64,000 nt of DNA from an uncultured Prevotellaceae bacterium (GCA_946411565.1 CAMKEM010000002.1:1-64000); one strand, 5' to 3'. Shown: positions 26,291 to 35,427, counted from the first letter of the stretch. Notes: a model not told the origin generated them from the letters alone. Made by a program: numbers and translations.

Positions 26291-27289
26291 CTATTCTTCA
26301 ATTTGCTTGAGCAAAGTTCTCGTCTCTTCTATGATTTTAGTTAGCTCCTCCACCGTATCGGCTCTGAGCATCGCAATCCTTGTCTGGCGGAAGTCTGGAA
26401 TACCTTTGAATAATGGAGTAGCAGCCAAATGGCGTCTTGTATGCAGTATGCCACGCTTCTCATCAAGTCGTTCTACGTTGATATGGAGCTGCTCAAGCAA
26501 GGTATCTATCTTCTCGTCAAGAGTGAGAGGAGTTGGAGAGAAAAGCCAAGGGCAACCGAAGGTGGCTCTACCTATCATTACAGCATCTACCCCGTAAGTG
26601 TCGAATGCCTTGTTTGCATCATCAATAGACTTGATATCTCCATTGCCGATGATAGGGATGTGGATGCGTGGATTCTTCTTCACCTCTCCAATGAGTGTCC
26701 AGTCGGCATCGCCTGTGTACATCTGTGCGCGTGTTCTGCCGTGGATAGTGAGAGCTTGAATACCACAATCCTGAAGGGCTTCTGCAAGGTCTATGATCTG
26801 TGCTCTTCCGCTTTCAGGGTTTAGTCTTGAAGATGTCAGATCTTCAGCATTCCAGCCAAGTCGTGTCTTGACGGTTACAGGTGTCTTTACTGCATCTACA
26901 ACCTGCTTAGTGATATCAAGCAGCTTTGGAAGATTCTGAAGCATACCTGCACCTGCACCTTTTCCTGCAACCTTCTTTACAGGACAACCGAAATTAAGGT
27001 CGATAACATCAGGATGTGCCTGATCCTCCACTATCTTTGCAGCCTCCACGACAGCCTCGGTATCACGACCATAGATCTGTATTCCCACAGGTCGTTCCTC
27101 ATCAGCGATGTTCAGTTTGTTGACGGTACTCTTTATTGAGCGGATAAGAGCCTCCGCACTAACAAATTCAGTATATACCATCTGTGCTCCAAAACGCTTG
27201 CAGAGCATTCTGAAACCTATATCTGTTACATCCTCCATTGGAGCGAGGAATAGTGGTCTGTCCGGGAATTGTATGTTACCTATCTTCAT
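26291..27289 (-). CDS. dus: tRNA-dihydrouridine synthase
   Basis: This FMN enzyme reduces specific uridines in tRNA D-loops. The 332-residue product opens with FLAPMEDVTDIGFR, has the catalytic cysteine Cys102 in DLNFGCPVKKVAGKGAGA, then TVKTRLGW, TIHGRTRAQMY and IPIIGNGDI, all diagnostic. It resembles the DusB branch. A TACTTTTG -7 box (27310-27303, minus strand) lies a few bases upstream of the ATG, giving a very short leader. Confidence 0.93.
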   Translation of the reverse strand: MKIGNIQFPDRPLFLAPMEDVTDIGFRMLCKRFGAQMVYTEFVSAEALIRSIKSTVNKLNIADEERPVGIQIYGRDTEAVVEAAKIVEDQAHPDVIDLNFGCPVKKVAGKGAGAGMLQNLPKLLDITKQVVDAVKTPVTVKTRLGWNAEDLTSSRLNPESGRAQIIDLAEALQDCGIQALTIHGRTRAQMYTGDADWTLIGEVKKNPRIHIPIIGNGDIKSIDDANKAFDTYGVDAVMIGRATFGCPWLFSPTPLTLDEKIDTLLEQLHINVERLDEKRGILHTRRHLAATPLFKGIPDFRQTRIAMLRADTVEELTKIIEETRTLLKQIEE

Positions 27290-27420
27290 TTCTTTGCAAA
27301 AGTAATGTTTTTTTCTTATAAATCCAAATTATTAACACAAAAACTTATTAACATAAAAACCGCCCATAGATACCATAGAGGTATTCTACAGGCGGACGGG
27401 TATGCTAATTGTACGGAGTG

Positions 27421-28521
27421 TTATTTAGCTACAGATACGCAAACGCGGTTGAGGTCTGCTTCTGGAAGGATGTCGCTTGTTGCGCCACCAGCAGCAGTTG
27501 TGATGCGGTCAGCATCTATACCATACTTCTCAACAAGCATCTTGGCAACTGCCTTTGCACGCTCTTCTGAGAGCTTCTGGTTCAACTCTGGCTTGCCCTC
27601 TGGAGATGCGTAACCTGTGATGGCTACAGTTGTCTCCTTGTTTGACTTCATATAGTCAGCAATAGCCTTTACGTTGAGTGACTGATGCTTGCTGATTGTT
27701 GTCTTGCCACAGTCGAAGAACACGAATGGAAGAACAGCAATTCTCTCCACAACCTTCTTCTCAACTTCAACGGTCTTGGTCTCAACCTTAACCTCAGGCT
27801 TGCGGTTTTTAAGTTCTGCGTTCTCAGCACGAAGACGGTTGATCTCGTCGTTGAGAGTAGCAATCTGAGTAGAGTTGTCTTCTTTCTGGATTATTGTCTT
27901 TGAGTCAGGAAGAACAAGCGACAAACCGAGCAGGATTGATGTGTACCAGTCATGTGTACCTGTTTCCAGACGTCCATTAAACTGGTCATTTGTATTGTCT
28001 GCACGATACTCAAGGTTGAGGGCGAGATTGCGATTAACGCGCCAATCCAACTGACCGCCAAGACGAACATTTGGCGAGAAGTGAGAAGAGTTTGTCGTTT
28101 TCATAGCAGACCAGTTGCAGCCAACACCTGCAATGAAGTAGAGGCTCAACGGACGCTCACGATATTCAATACAATTCAGAATATTGAGCATCGCATCTGC
28201 GGAATAGGTAGCAAACTTGAAAGTACCTTTCTCGCCTGTATATTCATTGAATACCCTTGAATTGCACCACTCGACACTCAGACGTCCTGTTGCAACAGGG
28301 ATGATATTGCGACCTATGTTAAGACTGAAAGTAGGCGCTATGAGTCTGCCCATACCAGGGGTGTTAGGCAACTGAATGCCTCCCTGAAGGTTCACGAACC
28401 AGCTTGGGACGAACTCAGGAGCTGGCTGCTTTTCCTTCTTAGTAGGTACTTCATAGAACTGGGCATTGGCTGACATTGCTGTCATCATTGCTGCCAGTGC
28501 GATTACAAATATCTTTTTCAT
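27421..28521 (-). CDS. OmpA family outer membrane protein
   Basis: The 366-residue product has a signal peptide (MKKIFVIALAAMMTAMSANA), an N-terminal region of about 200 residues with beta-barrel character, and a short coiled-coil/basic linker (ENAELKNRKPEVKVETKTVEVEKKV). A C-terminal OmpA-like peptidoglycan-binding domain follows (about 255-366, ITGYASPEGKPELNQKLSEE). It probably anchors the outer membrane to peptidoglycan. It starts 30 bases after the stop of the Oar-like receptor gene and may share its transcript. Confidence 0.9.
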   Translation of the reverse strand: MKKIFVIALAAMMTAMSANAQFYEVPTKKEKQPAPEFVPSWFVNLQGGIQLPNTPGMGRLIAPTFSLNIGRNIIPVATGRLSVEWCNSRVFNEYTGEKGTFKFATYSADAMLNILNCIEYRERPLSLYFIAGVGCNWSAMKTTNSSHFSPNVRLGGQLDWRVNRNLALNLEYRADNTNDQFNGRLETGTHDWYTSILLGLSLVLPDSKTIIQKEDNSTQIATLNDEINRLRAENAELKNRKPEVKVETKTVEVEKKVVERIAVLPFVFFDCGKTTISKHQSLNVKAIADYMKSNKETTVAITGYASPEGKPELNQKLSEERAKAVAKMLVEKYGIDADRITTAAGGATSDILPEADLNRVCVSVAK

Positions 28522-28551
28522 ATATGTATCTTTCTGCGTTAGGGTAATGGA

Positions 28552-31500
28552 TTAGAAGATGAACTTAGCTGTGAGCTGCATTCTCCAACGACTCTGGTAG
28601 TTGTTGTATGAGCGCATGTCATAGTCCGCAACGTGTAGGAACTGATACTTGCCCTTAGAGAATGACAGAGGACTATAGTAATTATAGGTGTTGTATTCTT
28701 GTGAGAGAGTAGCACCCCAGCTCTTGTTCAGGAGGTTTGTGAAGTTGACGATATCCAAACCAATCTGGAAATACTTAATATCGCTACCCCACTTGAAACC
28801 GAACTTATGATCTACGTGGAGGTCAAGACGGTTCTCCCACTTCTCGTTGGCCGCATTACGATCGTAGAACTCACCACGGTGATCCTGCAAGTAATACTCA
28901 TTGGCGAGCCACTGCTTAAGGTTCTCTGCCTGCTGCTCTGCTGAGTATGCAGATGTAGCGCTGAACATATTGGCATTGAGCATAGCGTCAATCTCGCTGT
29001 CGGTAGGGATATACATAAGGTCGTTATAGCCGTTATCGCCATTCACATCACCATTTACATATACGTTGAATGGTGAACCAGAGTTACCTGTGTAGATAAG
29101 GCCAATAGTAGTTACATTATCGTATGTATCCTTGATATCCTTGTTCCACTTGAAGTGCTCATAGAGAGACACCATTACCTGATGGGGTATGTTGAAGTTT
29201 GAGTTTGCAAGTTCTGGTTCGTTAGGATTTCCATGTGTGTAGTTGTATGTCCAGCATGAAGCAGCTACAGAAGAAGAACCATTGTTAATTGTCTTTGACT
29301 TGCCATAGGTATAGCTTGCCATAGCATCAAGACCGAAGTCGAATCTCTTCTCTGCCTTGAGAGATATATTGTAGCTATAACCCTTTGAAACATTGTCGAG
29401 GACATAGATTCCAGAGTAAGGAACTGAAGATGTCTCAAACATAGGACGGTTATCACCAATAGAAATTCCGTATTGGCTTGCAAATGTCTGACCAGTAGAA
29501 GTGACGTCGTAGTTCCTGACAACCATGTCATTTATAGTCTTAGAGTAGATACCCTCAAGTGTCCAGTTGATGCCTATAAATGGGTCAGTATAGTCAACGG
29601 CGAGGTCTGCACGAAGCTGTTGTGCATACTTGAAGTTCTTGTTGAAGACGTTAATTGTCTGAGCACCCTGTGCTGGTGCTGTTGGGTTCAGGGTAGGATC
29701 AGCCAATATGGCGTTGTTCGCGTCATAAATAGGTGTGATATCAGCTGTCTTGGTTGTGTTGTATGACATCTGCTGAATACCTGTATTAGAAATATTGTTA
29801 GAAATCCATACGTAAGGCACACGTCCTGTGAATACACCAATACCGCCACGAACAATGAGGGAATTGTCGCTAAATGTGTTCCAGCGGAAACCGAAACGTG
29901 GAGACCACATTGGTTTCTTGGCAATTCTCTGGTTTGTCTGGAAGTTCCAGTTTTCTGCCTTTGCTTTTGCTAAGAACAACTCGCGTTTTTCGGAAGGAAC
30001 ATTAAGACCAGCCATAATTTCATCTGCCCTACTTGGATTATTAGCCAGAGTTACCAGTCTATTGGCATAGTCGTTAAATTCACCATTCATTGTTGGAGTA
30101 TCAGTCATAAATGGTATATCTGCACGCAAGCCGAATGACAAATAGAGATTATGTAAAACATCCCACCTGTCCTGAATGTAGAAACCAAGCTGACCTGCAC
30201 CGAATGTAGGGGTCCAACGCTTTGTTCCTGTTATTGACTCTATGCCCTGACCATAGCGGAAACGGTTGATCTTGCCTGCGAAGAAGTCATCAGGGTTCTG
30301 ATACATATATGTTCCGTAAAGATCCTGACAGAAGAGGTTTCCGAATTTATACAACTCATTGTGTGTTCCGATTGTGATCTCGTGATCCTGAAGAGTCCAC
30401 GTGAGGTTGTCTGTGAGGTTATAGATGTCTTGATCAAGACCATTAGCCATTGAAGAACGCTCATTTCCTATGCACAGAGTGCCACCACCGACATTTGAGA
30501 TCTGAATCATAGGGAATGGATTGCCAGGGTTGCGTTTATCGCGGACAGATGTCCATGTTGCATGGAATTTGTTACTTACGTAATTGCCCAAACGGCTGTT
30601 GAGCTCAAAAACAAGCGAATTGGTCTTTGAAACAAAGTCGTAAGCGTAGTCGCTTGTCACAAGCTGTGATGCAGATGAGGTTTGGTTGTTTTTCTTTGCA
30701 TCGACAAAGCTCCAGCGAAGAGATGCATGGTTGTGATCATTGATGTTCCAGTCAAGCTTGATTCCCACCTTGTCAGAATATGAGTATTCCTTTGGAGTGC
30801 CAAGGGAGCCTGTATAATAAGGAGCCTGCTGCTTAACATAGTCGTAAATCTGCTGTGCAACAGCGAAATCCACCTTCGATTGGCTGCCTGGTGCAGAATA
30901 TGCATTGTCGAATTCGTTATTTGTACGCTCAAAGTTGAGGAATGCAAAGAGCTTATCCTTTACGATCGGACCTCCGAGGGTTGCACCTATGGTATAGTTT
31001 GTCATGCTTCCGTAAGGATTTGACATATTTCCATTGTGCAACTTGTACTTGTCGGAAATCATTCCGTCATTCTGGTAGTATGAGTAGAAACTACCGTGGA
31101 ACTCGTTGGTACCTGACTTTGTAACAGCATTGACAGAACCACCTGTGAAACCACTCTGACGAACATCGAATGGAGCGATGCTTACCTGAAGCTGGTCGAT
31201 AGTTTCCATAGAGAATGGCTGTGTTCCTGCCATACCACCATTAGCGCCATTGCTTGTCAGGCCGAATACGTCATTTGACATAGCACCATCAACTTGGATG
31301 GCGTTATATCGGTTATTTGATCCTGCTATTGTCATTGCACCACCCTCAGTAACCTTAACGAATGGGTTTATGCGAGCAATGTCTGATATGCTATGGGTAA
31401 CGGATGGAAGCTCCTGAAGACGGGCATTGCTTATTGACTGAGCAGCTCCAGTACGGGTTCTGTTCAGACCAAGTTGTCCCTTGACTACAACCTCGCCAAG

Positions 31501-31848
31501 AGTCTTTTCGTCATCCTTGAGCCATACGTCAATATGGTATGTTTCACCAAGTGACAGGGTTACATTCTGGAAAAACTTGGATTGCATTCCGACATAGGAA
31601 ACGCTGATGGTGTATGGACCACCAGTACGCATTCCTTTAATAACGAATGCACCCTTTACGTTTGTAACAGCATCGTAACGTGTGCCTGATGGTACATGTA
31701 CCGCCATTATGTGAGCACCAATGACACCCTCACCATCGGCGTCGTTCATTGTTACTTTACCGCTGATGCCAGATGTCGTAATCTGTGCCACAGCTGATGT
31801 TACCATCATCATAACTGCGGCAATCAGAAAAAGAATTCTTTTCTGCAT
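28552..31848 (-). CDS. Oar-like TonB-dependent outer membrane receptor
   Basis: The 1098-residue protein has a signal peptide (ending AVAQI near residue 22) and a carboxypeptidase-regulatory-like domain (about 25-90, SGKVTMNDADGEGVIGAH). A plug follows with MTIAGSNNRYNAIQVDG and VSIAPFDVRQSGFTGGSVNA, then a long beta-barrel ending in MQLTAKFIF, with the terminal aromatic typical of outer-membrane barrels. The plug features are those of Oar-like receptors rather than SusC, and no SusD partner is adjacent. The ligand is unknown. A TAAATTTG -7 box lies at about 31923-31916 on the minus strand. Confidence 0.9.
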   Translation of the reverse strand: MQKRILFLIAAVMMMVTSAVAQITTSGISGKVTMNDADGEGVIGAHIMAVHVPSGTRYDAVTNVKGAFVIKGMRTGGPYTISVSYVGMQSKFFQNVTLSLGETYHIDVWLKDDEKTLGEVVVKGQLGLNRTRTGAAQSISNARLQELPSVTHSISDIARINPFVKVTEGGAMTIAGSNNRYNAIQVDGAMSNDVFGLTSNGANGGMAGTQPFSMETIDQLQVSIAPFDVRQSGFTGGSVNAVTKSGTNEFHGSFYSYYQNDGMISDKYKLHNGNMSNPYGSMTNYTIGATLGGPIVKDKLFAFLNFERTNNEFDNAYSAPGSQSKVDFAVAQQIYDYVKQQAPYYTGSLGTPKEYSYSDKVGIKLDWNINDHNHASLRWSFVDAKKNNQTSSASQLVTSDYAYDFVSKTNSLVFELNSRLGNYVSNKFHATWTSVRDKRNPGNPFPMIQISNVGGGTLCIGNERSSMANGLDQDIYNLTDNLTWTLQDHEITIGTHNELYKFGNLFCQDLYGTYMYQNPDDFFAGKINRFRYGQGIESITGTKRWTPTFGAGQLGFYIQDRWDVLHNLYLSFGLRADIPFMTDTPTMNGEFNDYANRLVTLANNPSRADEIMAGLNVPSEKRELFLAKAKAENWNFQTNQRIAKKPMWSPRFGFRWNTFSDNSLIVRGGIGVFTGRVPYVWISNNISNTGIQQMSYNTTKTADITPIYDANNAILADPTLNPTAPAQGAQTINVFNKNFKYAQQLRADLAVDYTDPFIGINWTLEGIYSKTINDMVVRNYDVTSTGQTFASQYGISIGDNRPMFETSSVPYSGIYVLDNVSKGYSYNISLKAEKRFDFGLDAMASYTYGKSKTINNGSSSVAASCWTYNYTHGNPNEPELANSNFNIPHQVMVSLYEHFKWNKDIKDTYDNVTTIGLIYTGNSGSPFNVYVNGDVNGDNGYNDLMYIPTDSEIDAMLNANMFSATSAYSAEQQAENLKQWLANEYYLQDHRGEFYDRNAANEKWENRLDLHVDHKFGFKWGSDIKYFQIGLDIVNFTNLLNKSWGATLSQEYNTYNYYSPLSFSKGKYQFLHVADYDMRSYNNYQSRWRMQLTAKFIF

Positions 31849-32052
31849 AACTTTTGGAATAAGTAAAAATAATTATTTTTATAGTTCAGTTTGTCTTATG
31901 CTATGTAAGTTGGATGCAAATTTAATCAAAATTTTTCATAAAGCAATTGGTTTTTCAAAGAAATTTATTGGAATTGATAAAAATCAACGAAAAATAAAAG
32001 AAAAAGCCTTGCAGAAGACGAATCTTAAGCAAGGCTTTTCAAAAGGAGGAGG

Positions 32053-32125
<73 letters not shown>

Positions 32126-32135
32126 ATTTTTATTC

Positions 32136-32174
32136 CGCAATGAGCGGTGTTTCTCAATTGCGAGTGCAAAGGTA
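32136..32174 (-). promoter_or_regulatory. Promoter and 5' hairpin of tRNA-Phe
   Basis: TACCTTTG (32174-32167, minus strand) is followed directly by CACTCG and a hairpin with CGCAATTGAG/CTCATTGCG (32162-32136). This is a short version of the TTTGCACTCG-hairpin elements at 17721, 34212, 34799 and 49778. Confidence 0.7.
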
Positions 32175-32339
32175 CAACTATTTTTTGAAACCACCAAATT
32201 TTTCGGCAAAATTCTTTCGAAAAATTACAAAATTCCCCAAAAACGCCCCAGAAATGCGTCTATTTCCTGCTTTTCTCGCATATTTCGCCCAACTTTAACG
32301 CCATTCGACTAATTCTCTACATGGCAATCCACAGAATCG

Positions 32340-32666
32340 ACGTTGATCCAATATTTTGAACACGGAAAACACGGAGCTAACGAAACTTTTTCGCAAGCCC
32401 AACAAGCTACGCAAGTCCGTTTCTTTTGTTTCTTTCGTGTTCAGAGAGAGAGAAAAAACTCTGCGTCTTAGCGTCTTTGCGTTTAAACTTATTATTTATT
32501 GGATTAAGATTGGCAAGATTGGGACTCCGCGTAGCGCCTGAGCCTTGCGAAGAATTATTGCCAGTTCAACATCGGAGATGCGCCTAAACGCGGATCTATC
32601 GAATTCACGTTATTTTTACCCTGATTTTTGTTTCATCTCTTTCTTTCCAATTCTTTCTCCTCATTA
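32340..32666. repeat. Decayed repeat-rich spacer
   Basis: No gene is seen. The segment contains fragments shared with other spacers: GAACACGGAAAACACGGA and TCCGTTTCTTTTGT (also at 56930-56990), TGCGTCTTAGCGTCTTTGCG (compare 58985-59010), and GGATTAAGATTGGCAAGATT with GAATTATTGCCAGTT (compare 35227-35427 and 45240-45275). These look like remnants of inverted-repeat elements. Confidence 0.6.
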
Positions 32667-32708
32667 TTAAAAAGAAAAAAGCGCGGAAGCCAACAGGTTC
32701 CGCGCGCT
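32667..32708 (-). terminator. Terminator of the small LRR-like gene
   Basis: On the minus strand AAGCGCGCGGAACC and GGCTTCCGCGCTT pair around a short loop and are followed by TTTTTTCTTTTT. It lies about 100 bases downstream of the stop codon at 32807. Confidence 0.82.
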
Positions 32709-32806
32709 TTGTGTGCCCATGATATTCAAGATAATTAGATTAGTGTTGTTTATACATGAAGACGAATGCCTACTCACGTAGGGGTTAATAAAGACGGTAT
32801 ATTATA

Positions 32807-33289
32807 TTATAACATTGTGTAAAACTGTTCATTGTAGTTCTCCTCAAAATCCACGCATCCCTTAAGCTTAGAGTTGTCATTAAGGTTGATAGATGTTGGG
32901 AGTGACATATCCTTGAGTGAAGTGCAACCCTCGAAAGCTGTTGCGTCAACGCTCTGGATTCCGCCAGGAAGAGTAACGCTCTTTACTTTGTCAAGACCTT
33001 TGAAGAGATTTTTACCAATCTTGCTAAGTGTAGCCTCATTATAGAAGTCCTCCTCGAAAACGATGCTTGTGATCTGCTTTCTGTACTTGATGAATGGAGA
33101 CTCCTGGAAGTCAGGTGTAGCCTCTGCGAGAGGTGTCACATGAAGCGTTCCGTTATCGTCGATATTCCAAGTGAAATACTCGGTATCGTTATAATCTATT
33201 AAGCTAGGCTCCTTTGCCATCCCGTTTGCAGCGAAAGAGATTACTAGCACTGCGATAGCGATTATTCTATGTATGAATGAAGTAGTCAT
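32807..33289 (-). CDS. Small secreted protein with BspA-like LRR segment
   Basis: The 160-residue product has a signal peptide (ending FAANGMA near residue 25). It then has a short stretch resembling BspA-type leucine-rich repeats: KSVTLPGGIQSVDATAFEGC followed by TSLKDMSLP. The full-length family members have many such repeats, so this is either a minimal member or a truncated one. A TACCTTTG -7 box lies upstream (about 33377-33370, minus strand) and a strong terminator follows, indicating an independent transcription unit. The function is unknown. Confidence 0.7.
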   Translation of the reverse strand: MTTSFIHRIIAIAVLVISFAANGMAKEPSLIDYNDTEYFTWNIDDNGTLHVTPLAEATPDFQESPFIKYRKQITSIVFEEDFYNEATLSKIGKNLFKGLDKVKSVTLPGGIQSVDATAFEGCTSLKDMSLPTSINLNDNSKLKGCVDFEENYNEQFYTML

Positions 33290-33769
33290 AACTTATGATT
33301 TTTTAAAGTTGGAAATAAATGTAATAATTATGAGAGTGACAAACTATTGTTGTTTTGATCTCTGATGCAAAGGTATGAACTTTTTTTAGTATTTGCAAAT
33401 TTTTTCAGACAAAAATGATGCAAATATGTAAAAGCTTGACATAAATCAAGTAGTGTAACTTGTACATTTTTAGGCAGTTATATATTATATTAATAAGGTA
33501 TAATAGGCTTTTTACCTTAAATTTTACATATTACTCTCGATGAAACCGCGGTTTTTCATCATTGCGAATTTGTAAAAAGCATAGTTGCGCAGTTGTAAAA
33601 TTAAAACAAAAAGATTTTTGTTCTTTTGTCTATGTTTTTCAGACAACTTTTTAATACTCTTAAAGGTTTTTGGTACAGAAATATAAAATCCTGCCACAGA
33701 CATCAATTGTTGCAAAATCGTAAAAATGATTGCGTAATTGTAATTTAGACACTTTTTCTTTGATTTTTC

Positions 33770-33912
33770 TTGCAGGTTTTGATTTTTTGTTATACCTTTG
33801 CACTTGGAAATAAATGTAAAACGATTATGAATAAGATGTGAAGAACATCTGAAAAGGGAAAAGAAAAGGTTAAGTTAGGCAGTGTTTGCTAGACTTGACC
33901 TTTTTCTTTGTC
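33770..33912 (+). ncRNA. Candidate small transcript with promoter and terminator
   Basis: A TTG at 33770 and TACCTTTG at 33793-33800 form a well-spaced promoter. The expected RNA (about 33807-33912) contains only a four-codon frame (ATG AAT AAG ATG TGA). It has a small hairpin AGATGT/ACATCT (33834-33850) and a strong terminal hairpin AAAAGGTTAAGT/ACTTGACCTTTT (33864-33904) followed by TTTCTTTG. No RNA family is recognised. The 33300-33770 stretch upstream is AT-rich and shows no convincing gene. Confidence 0.5.
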
Positions 33913-33923
33913 TTAAATCTCAC

Positions 33924-34057
33924 CTCCGTTCCAGGTCCGTTTCAAGTCCGTTTCAAGTCCGTTCCCAGAAAAAGGCGAAAATGGGACTTACATAAGATTA
34001 ACATAAGAACCACATAAGACCTACATAAGAACCACATAAGATTTACATAAGACCTAC
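33924..34057. repeat. Two adjacent 11-bp-phased arrays
   Basis: At 33924-33967 the core TCCGTT recurs every 11 bp (four units, GTCCGTTTCAA). At 33985-34057 the core ACATAAG recurs at 33990, 34001, 34012, 34023, 34034 and 34045, again exactly 11 bp apart, with variable three-base fillers. Confidence 0.9.
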
Positions 34058-34152
34058 GATTTTTATGAAATCCATGTTTTATAGTTCTTTCTATATGCTT
34101 GTAAGAATTCGTCATGCCTTTTGACGAAATTATACAAGTGTAAAAATGCCCT

Positions 34153-34339
34153 TTGACGAAAATTTACATAACTTTGACGAAATATTACAAAAGGGTTTGC
34201 TAAAATAGCAGTAATTTTGCACTCGGAAATATGAAACGTGCTCCAGCCTTCAGCTGACAAACACTATTTCCTTCGTGCGCGCCAGTGCACTCGGAAATAT
34301 GAAACGTGCTCCAGCTTACTGCTGACATACACAATTCCC
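34153..34339 (+). promoter_or_regulatory. Promoter-hairpin module, first copy, with a second hairpin
   Basis: Two TTGACGAAA boxes (34153-34193) precede TAATTTTG at 34212-34219. This runs into GCACTCGG and a hairpin with arms GGAAAT/ATTTCC, GTGC/CAC and CAGC/GCTG (34225-34271), closing with CTTCGTGC. A second hairpin of the same kind follows at 34293-34339. The whole module recurs at 34740-34869. Confidence 0.65.
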
Positions 34340-34478
34340 TTTGCACTTACTCGTGCACTCAGCAATTAGAAAAGTAAAAGCAATTATAATAGATGCGTCC
34401 TCTCAGGCACAAATTTTCCATTGATTTATTATTAACAAGGTGTATTACACCAAACTAACTTTAAACCCTTACGACACA

Positions 34479-34673
34479 ATGAAAAAAGATCGAACCACTT
34501 TTTCCTACATTTCCAGATTGCTGCCAATGGCATTGCTATCGCTCTTGGCCCCTGGATGTAAAGTTCTTAGATTGAGTATTAACCAATCAAGTACAAAAGT
34601 TACAGAAACCAACAGCTCGACTATGTTCTGTAACGAAGATCCTGATTCTGCATCAAGTTTCGGGGTATGGTAA
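34479..34673 (+). CDS. Putative small lipoprotein or secreted peptide
   Basis: A 64-residue frame starts MKKDRTTFSYISRLLPMALL and has a hydrophobic segment ending LAPGC, an imperfect lipobox, then a polar tail ending SSFGVW. An AAGAGAAA/TTTCTCTT hairpin begins at its stop codon. It lies between two duplicated promoter-hairpin modules. The signal-peptide look and terminator support a real gene, but no family is recognised and the imperfect lipobox lowers confidence. Confidence 0.45.
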   Translation: MKKDRTTFSYISRLLPMALLSLLAPGCKVLRLSINQSSTKVTETNSSTMFCNEDPDSASSFGVW

Positions 34674-34695
34674 AGAGAAACGACGTTTTTCTCTT
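34673..34695 (+). terminator. Hairpin after the small lipoprotein frame
   Basis: AAGAGAAA and TTTCTCTT pair across a loop containing CGACG. The T-run is inside the second arm rather than after it. Confidence 0.45.
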
Positions 34696-34739
34696 GGAAT
34701 AGGTTCGAATCAAAGATCTCCATCGATTTTACCTATAAC

Positions 34740-34869
34740 TTGACGAAAAATTACATAACTTTGACGAAATATTACAAAAGCATTTCGTGTATTGTTTGTA
34801 ATTTTGCACTCGGAAATATGAGCGTTGATTCACAACGTGTTCAGTTTATAACTGACAAACACTATTTCC
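34740..34869 (+). promoter_or_regulatory. Promoter-hairpin module, second copy
   Basis: A 41-bp segment from 34740 matches 34153-34193 at all but one base. The -7 box TAATTTTG (34799-34806) lies at the same 59-bp distance as in the first copy, and a hairpin GGAAAT...ATTTCC (34812-34869) follows. No gene is seen immediately downstream. The remainder to 35107 shows nothing else. Confidence 0.65.
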
Positions 34870-35107
34870 TTCGTGCACTCAGAAACTCACAACGTGTTCC
34901 AGCTTATAGCTGACGCACACCATAGATAAAGCTACCCCTGCCACACCAATGTGGTAATATTCATAAGTCTTTTACATTTATTTCCAACTTTAAGAACGAA
35001 AAATGATTAGCATTTTTAGGACAAAAAAGAATAAAGATATTCTATTTCCTTTTTATGGGGGACATTAACTCTAAGTAACCATAATTAGATTTACCAGAAG
35101 ACACGAT

Positions 35108-35162
35108 AAATTTCCCACTACACACCCGGCTCGCGAGAGCGGGGTTGAGTAGTGGGAAATTT
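35108..35162. terminator. Strong bidirectional hairpin with 14-bp stem
   Basis: AAATTTCCCACTAC and GTAGTGGGAAATTT are perfect reverse complements. The loop contains a second palindromic part (CCGGCTCGCGAGAGCGGGG). It could terminate transcription from either side or be a recombination or regulatory site; only the stem is certain. Confidence 0.6.
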
Positions 35163-35226
35163 GTTGTTTCCGACAAGTTCCTTTCGTTTTACGCTTTATT
35201 TTTATAAACGCATCTCCGATGCTAAA

Positions 35227-35427
35227 CTGACAATAATTACCAATCTTCTACCAATAAGAAAGGCTCGCTTACCGAGTATATTATTTGGAAAGTAAATTGG
35301 CAATAAATTTTATCAGTAAATTAATTTACTGGTTTAATTTTCTTATAATTTACTTTCTAGAACATTTCAGGGCGCAAGCCACGTTTCTTATTGGTAGAAG
35401 ATTGGTAAGATTGGTAATTATTGTCAG
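35227..35427. repeat. Inverted-repeat element (about 200 bp)
   Basis: The left end CTGACAATAATTACCAATCT matches the reverse complement of the right end, both continuing to CTACCAATAAGAAA. The right arm has an additional CTTACCAAT unit. Pieces of the same family occur at 32500-32590 and 45240-45275. Confidence 0.85.

Noticed and set aside
28552..31848. SusC of a polysaccharide utilisation locus
   Set aside because: The receptor has Oar-like plug motifs and its neighbour is an OmpA-like protein; there is no SusD gene nearby.
33524..33715. 63-codon minus-strand frame in AT-rich DNA
   Set aside because: Composition matches the AT-rich background; no start signal, domain or promoter was seen.
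33985..34057. Possible CRISPR array
   Set aside because: The unit is only 11 bp with 3-4 variable bases, far too short for repeat-spacer units, and no cas gene is in the window.
35108..35162. Integron attC site
   Set aside because: A perfect uninterrupted stem lacks the extrahelical bases and R-box/L-box pattern of attC, and there is no integrase.
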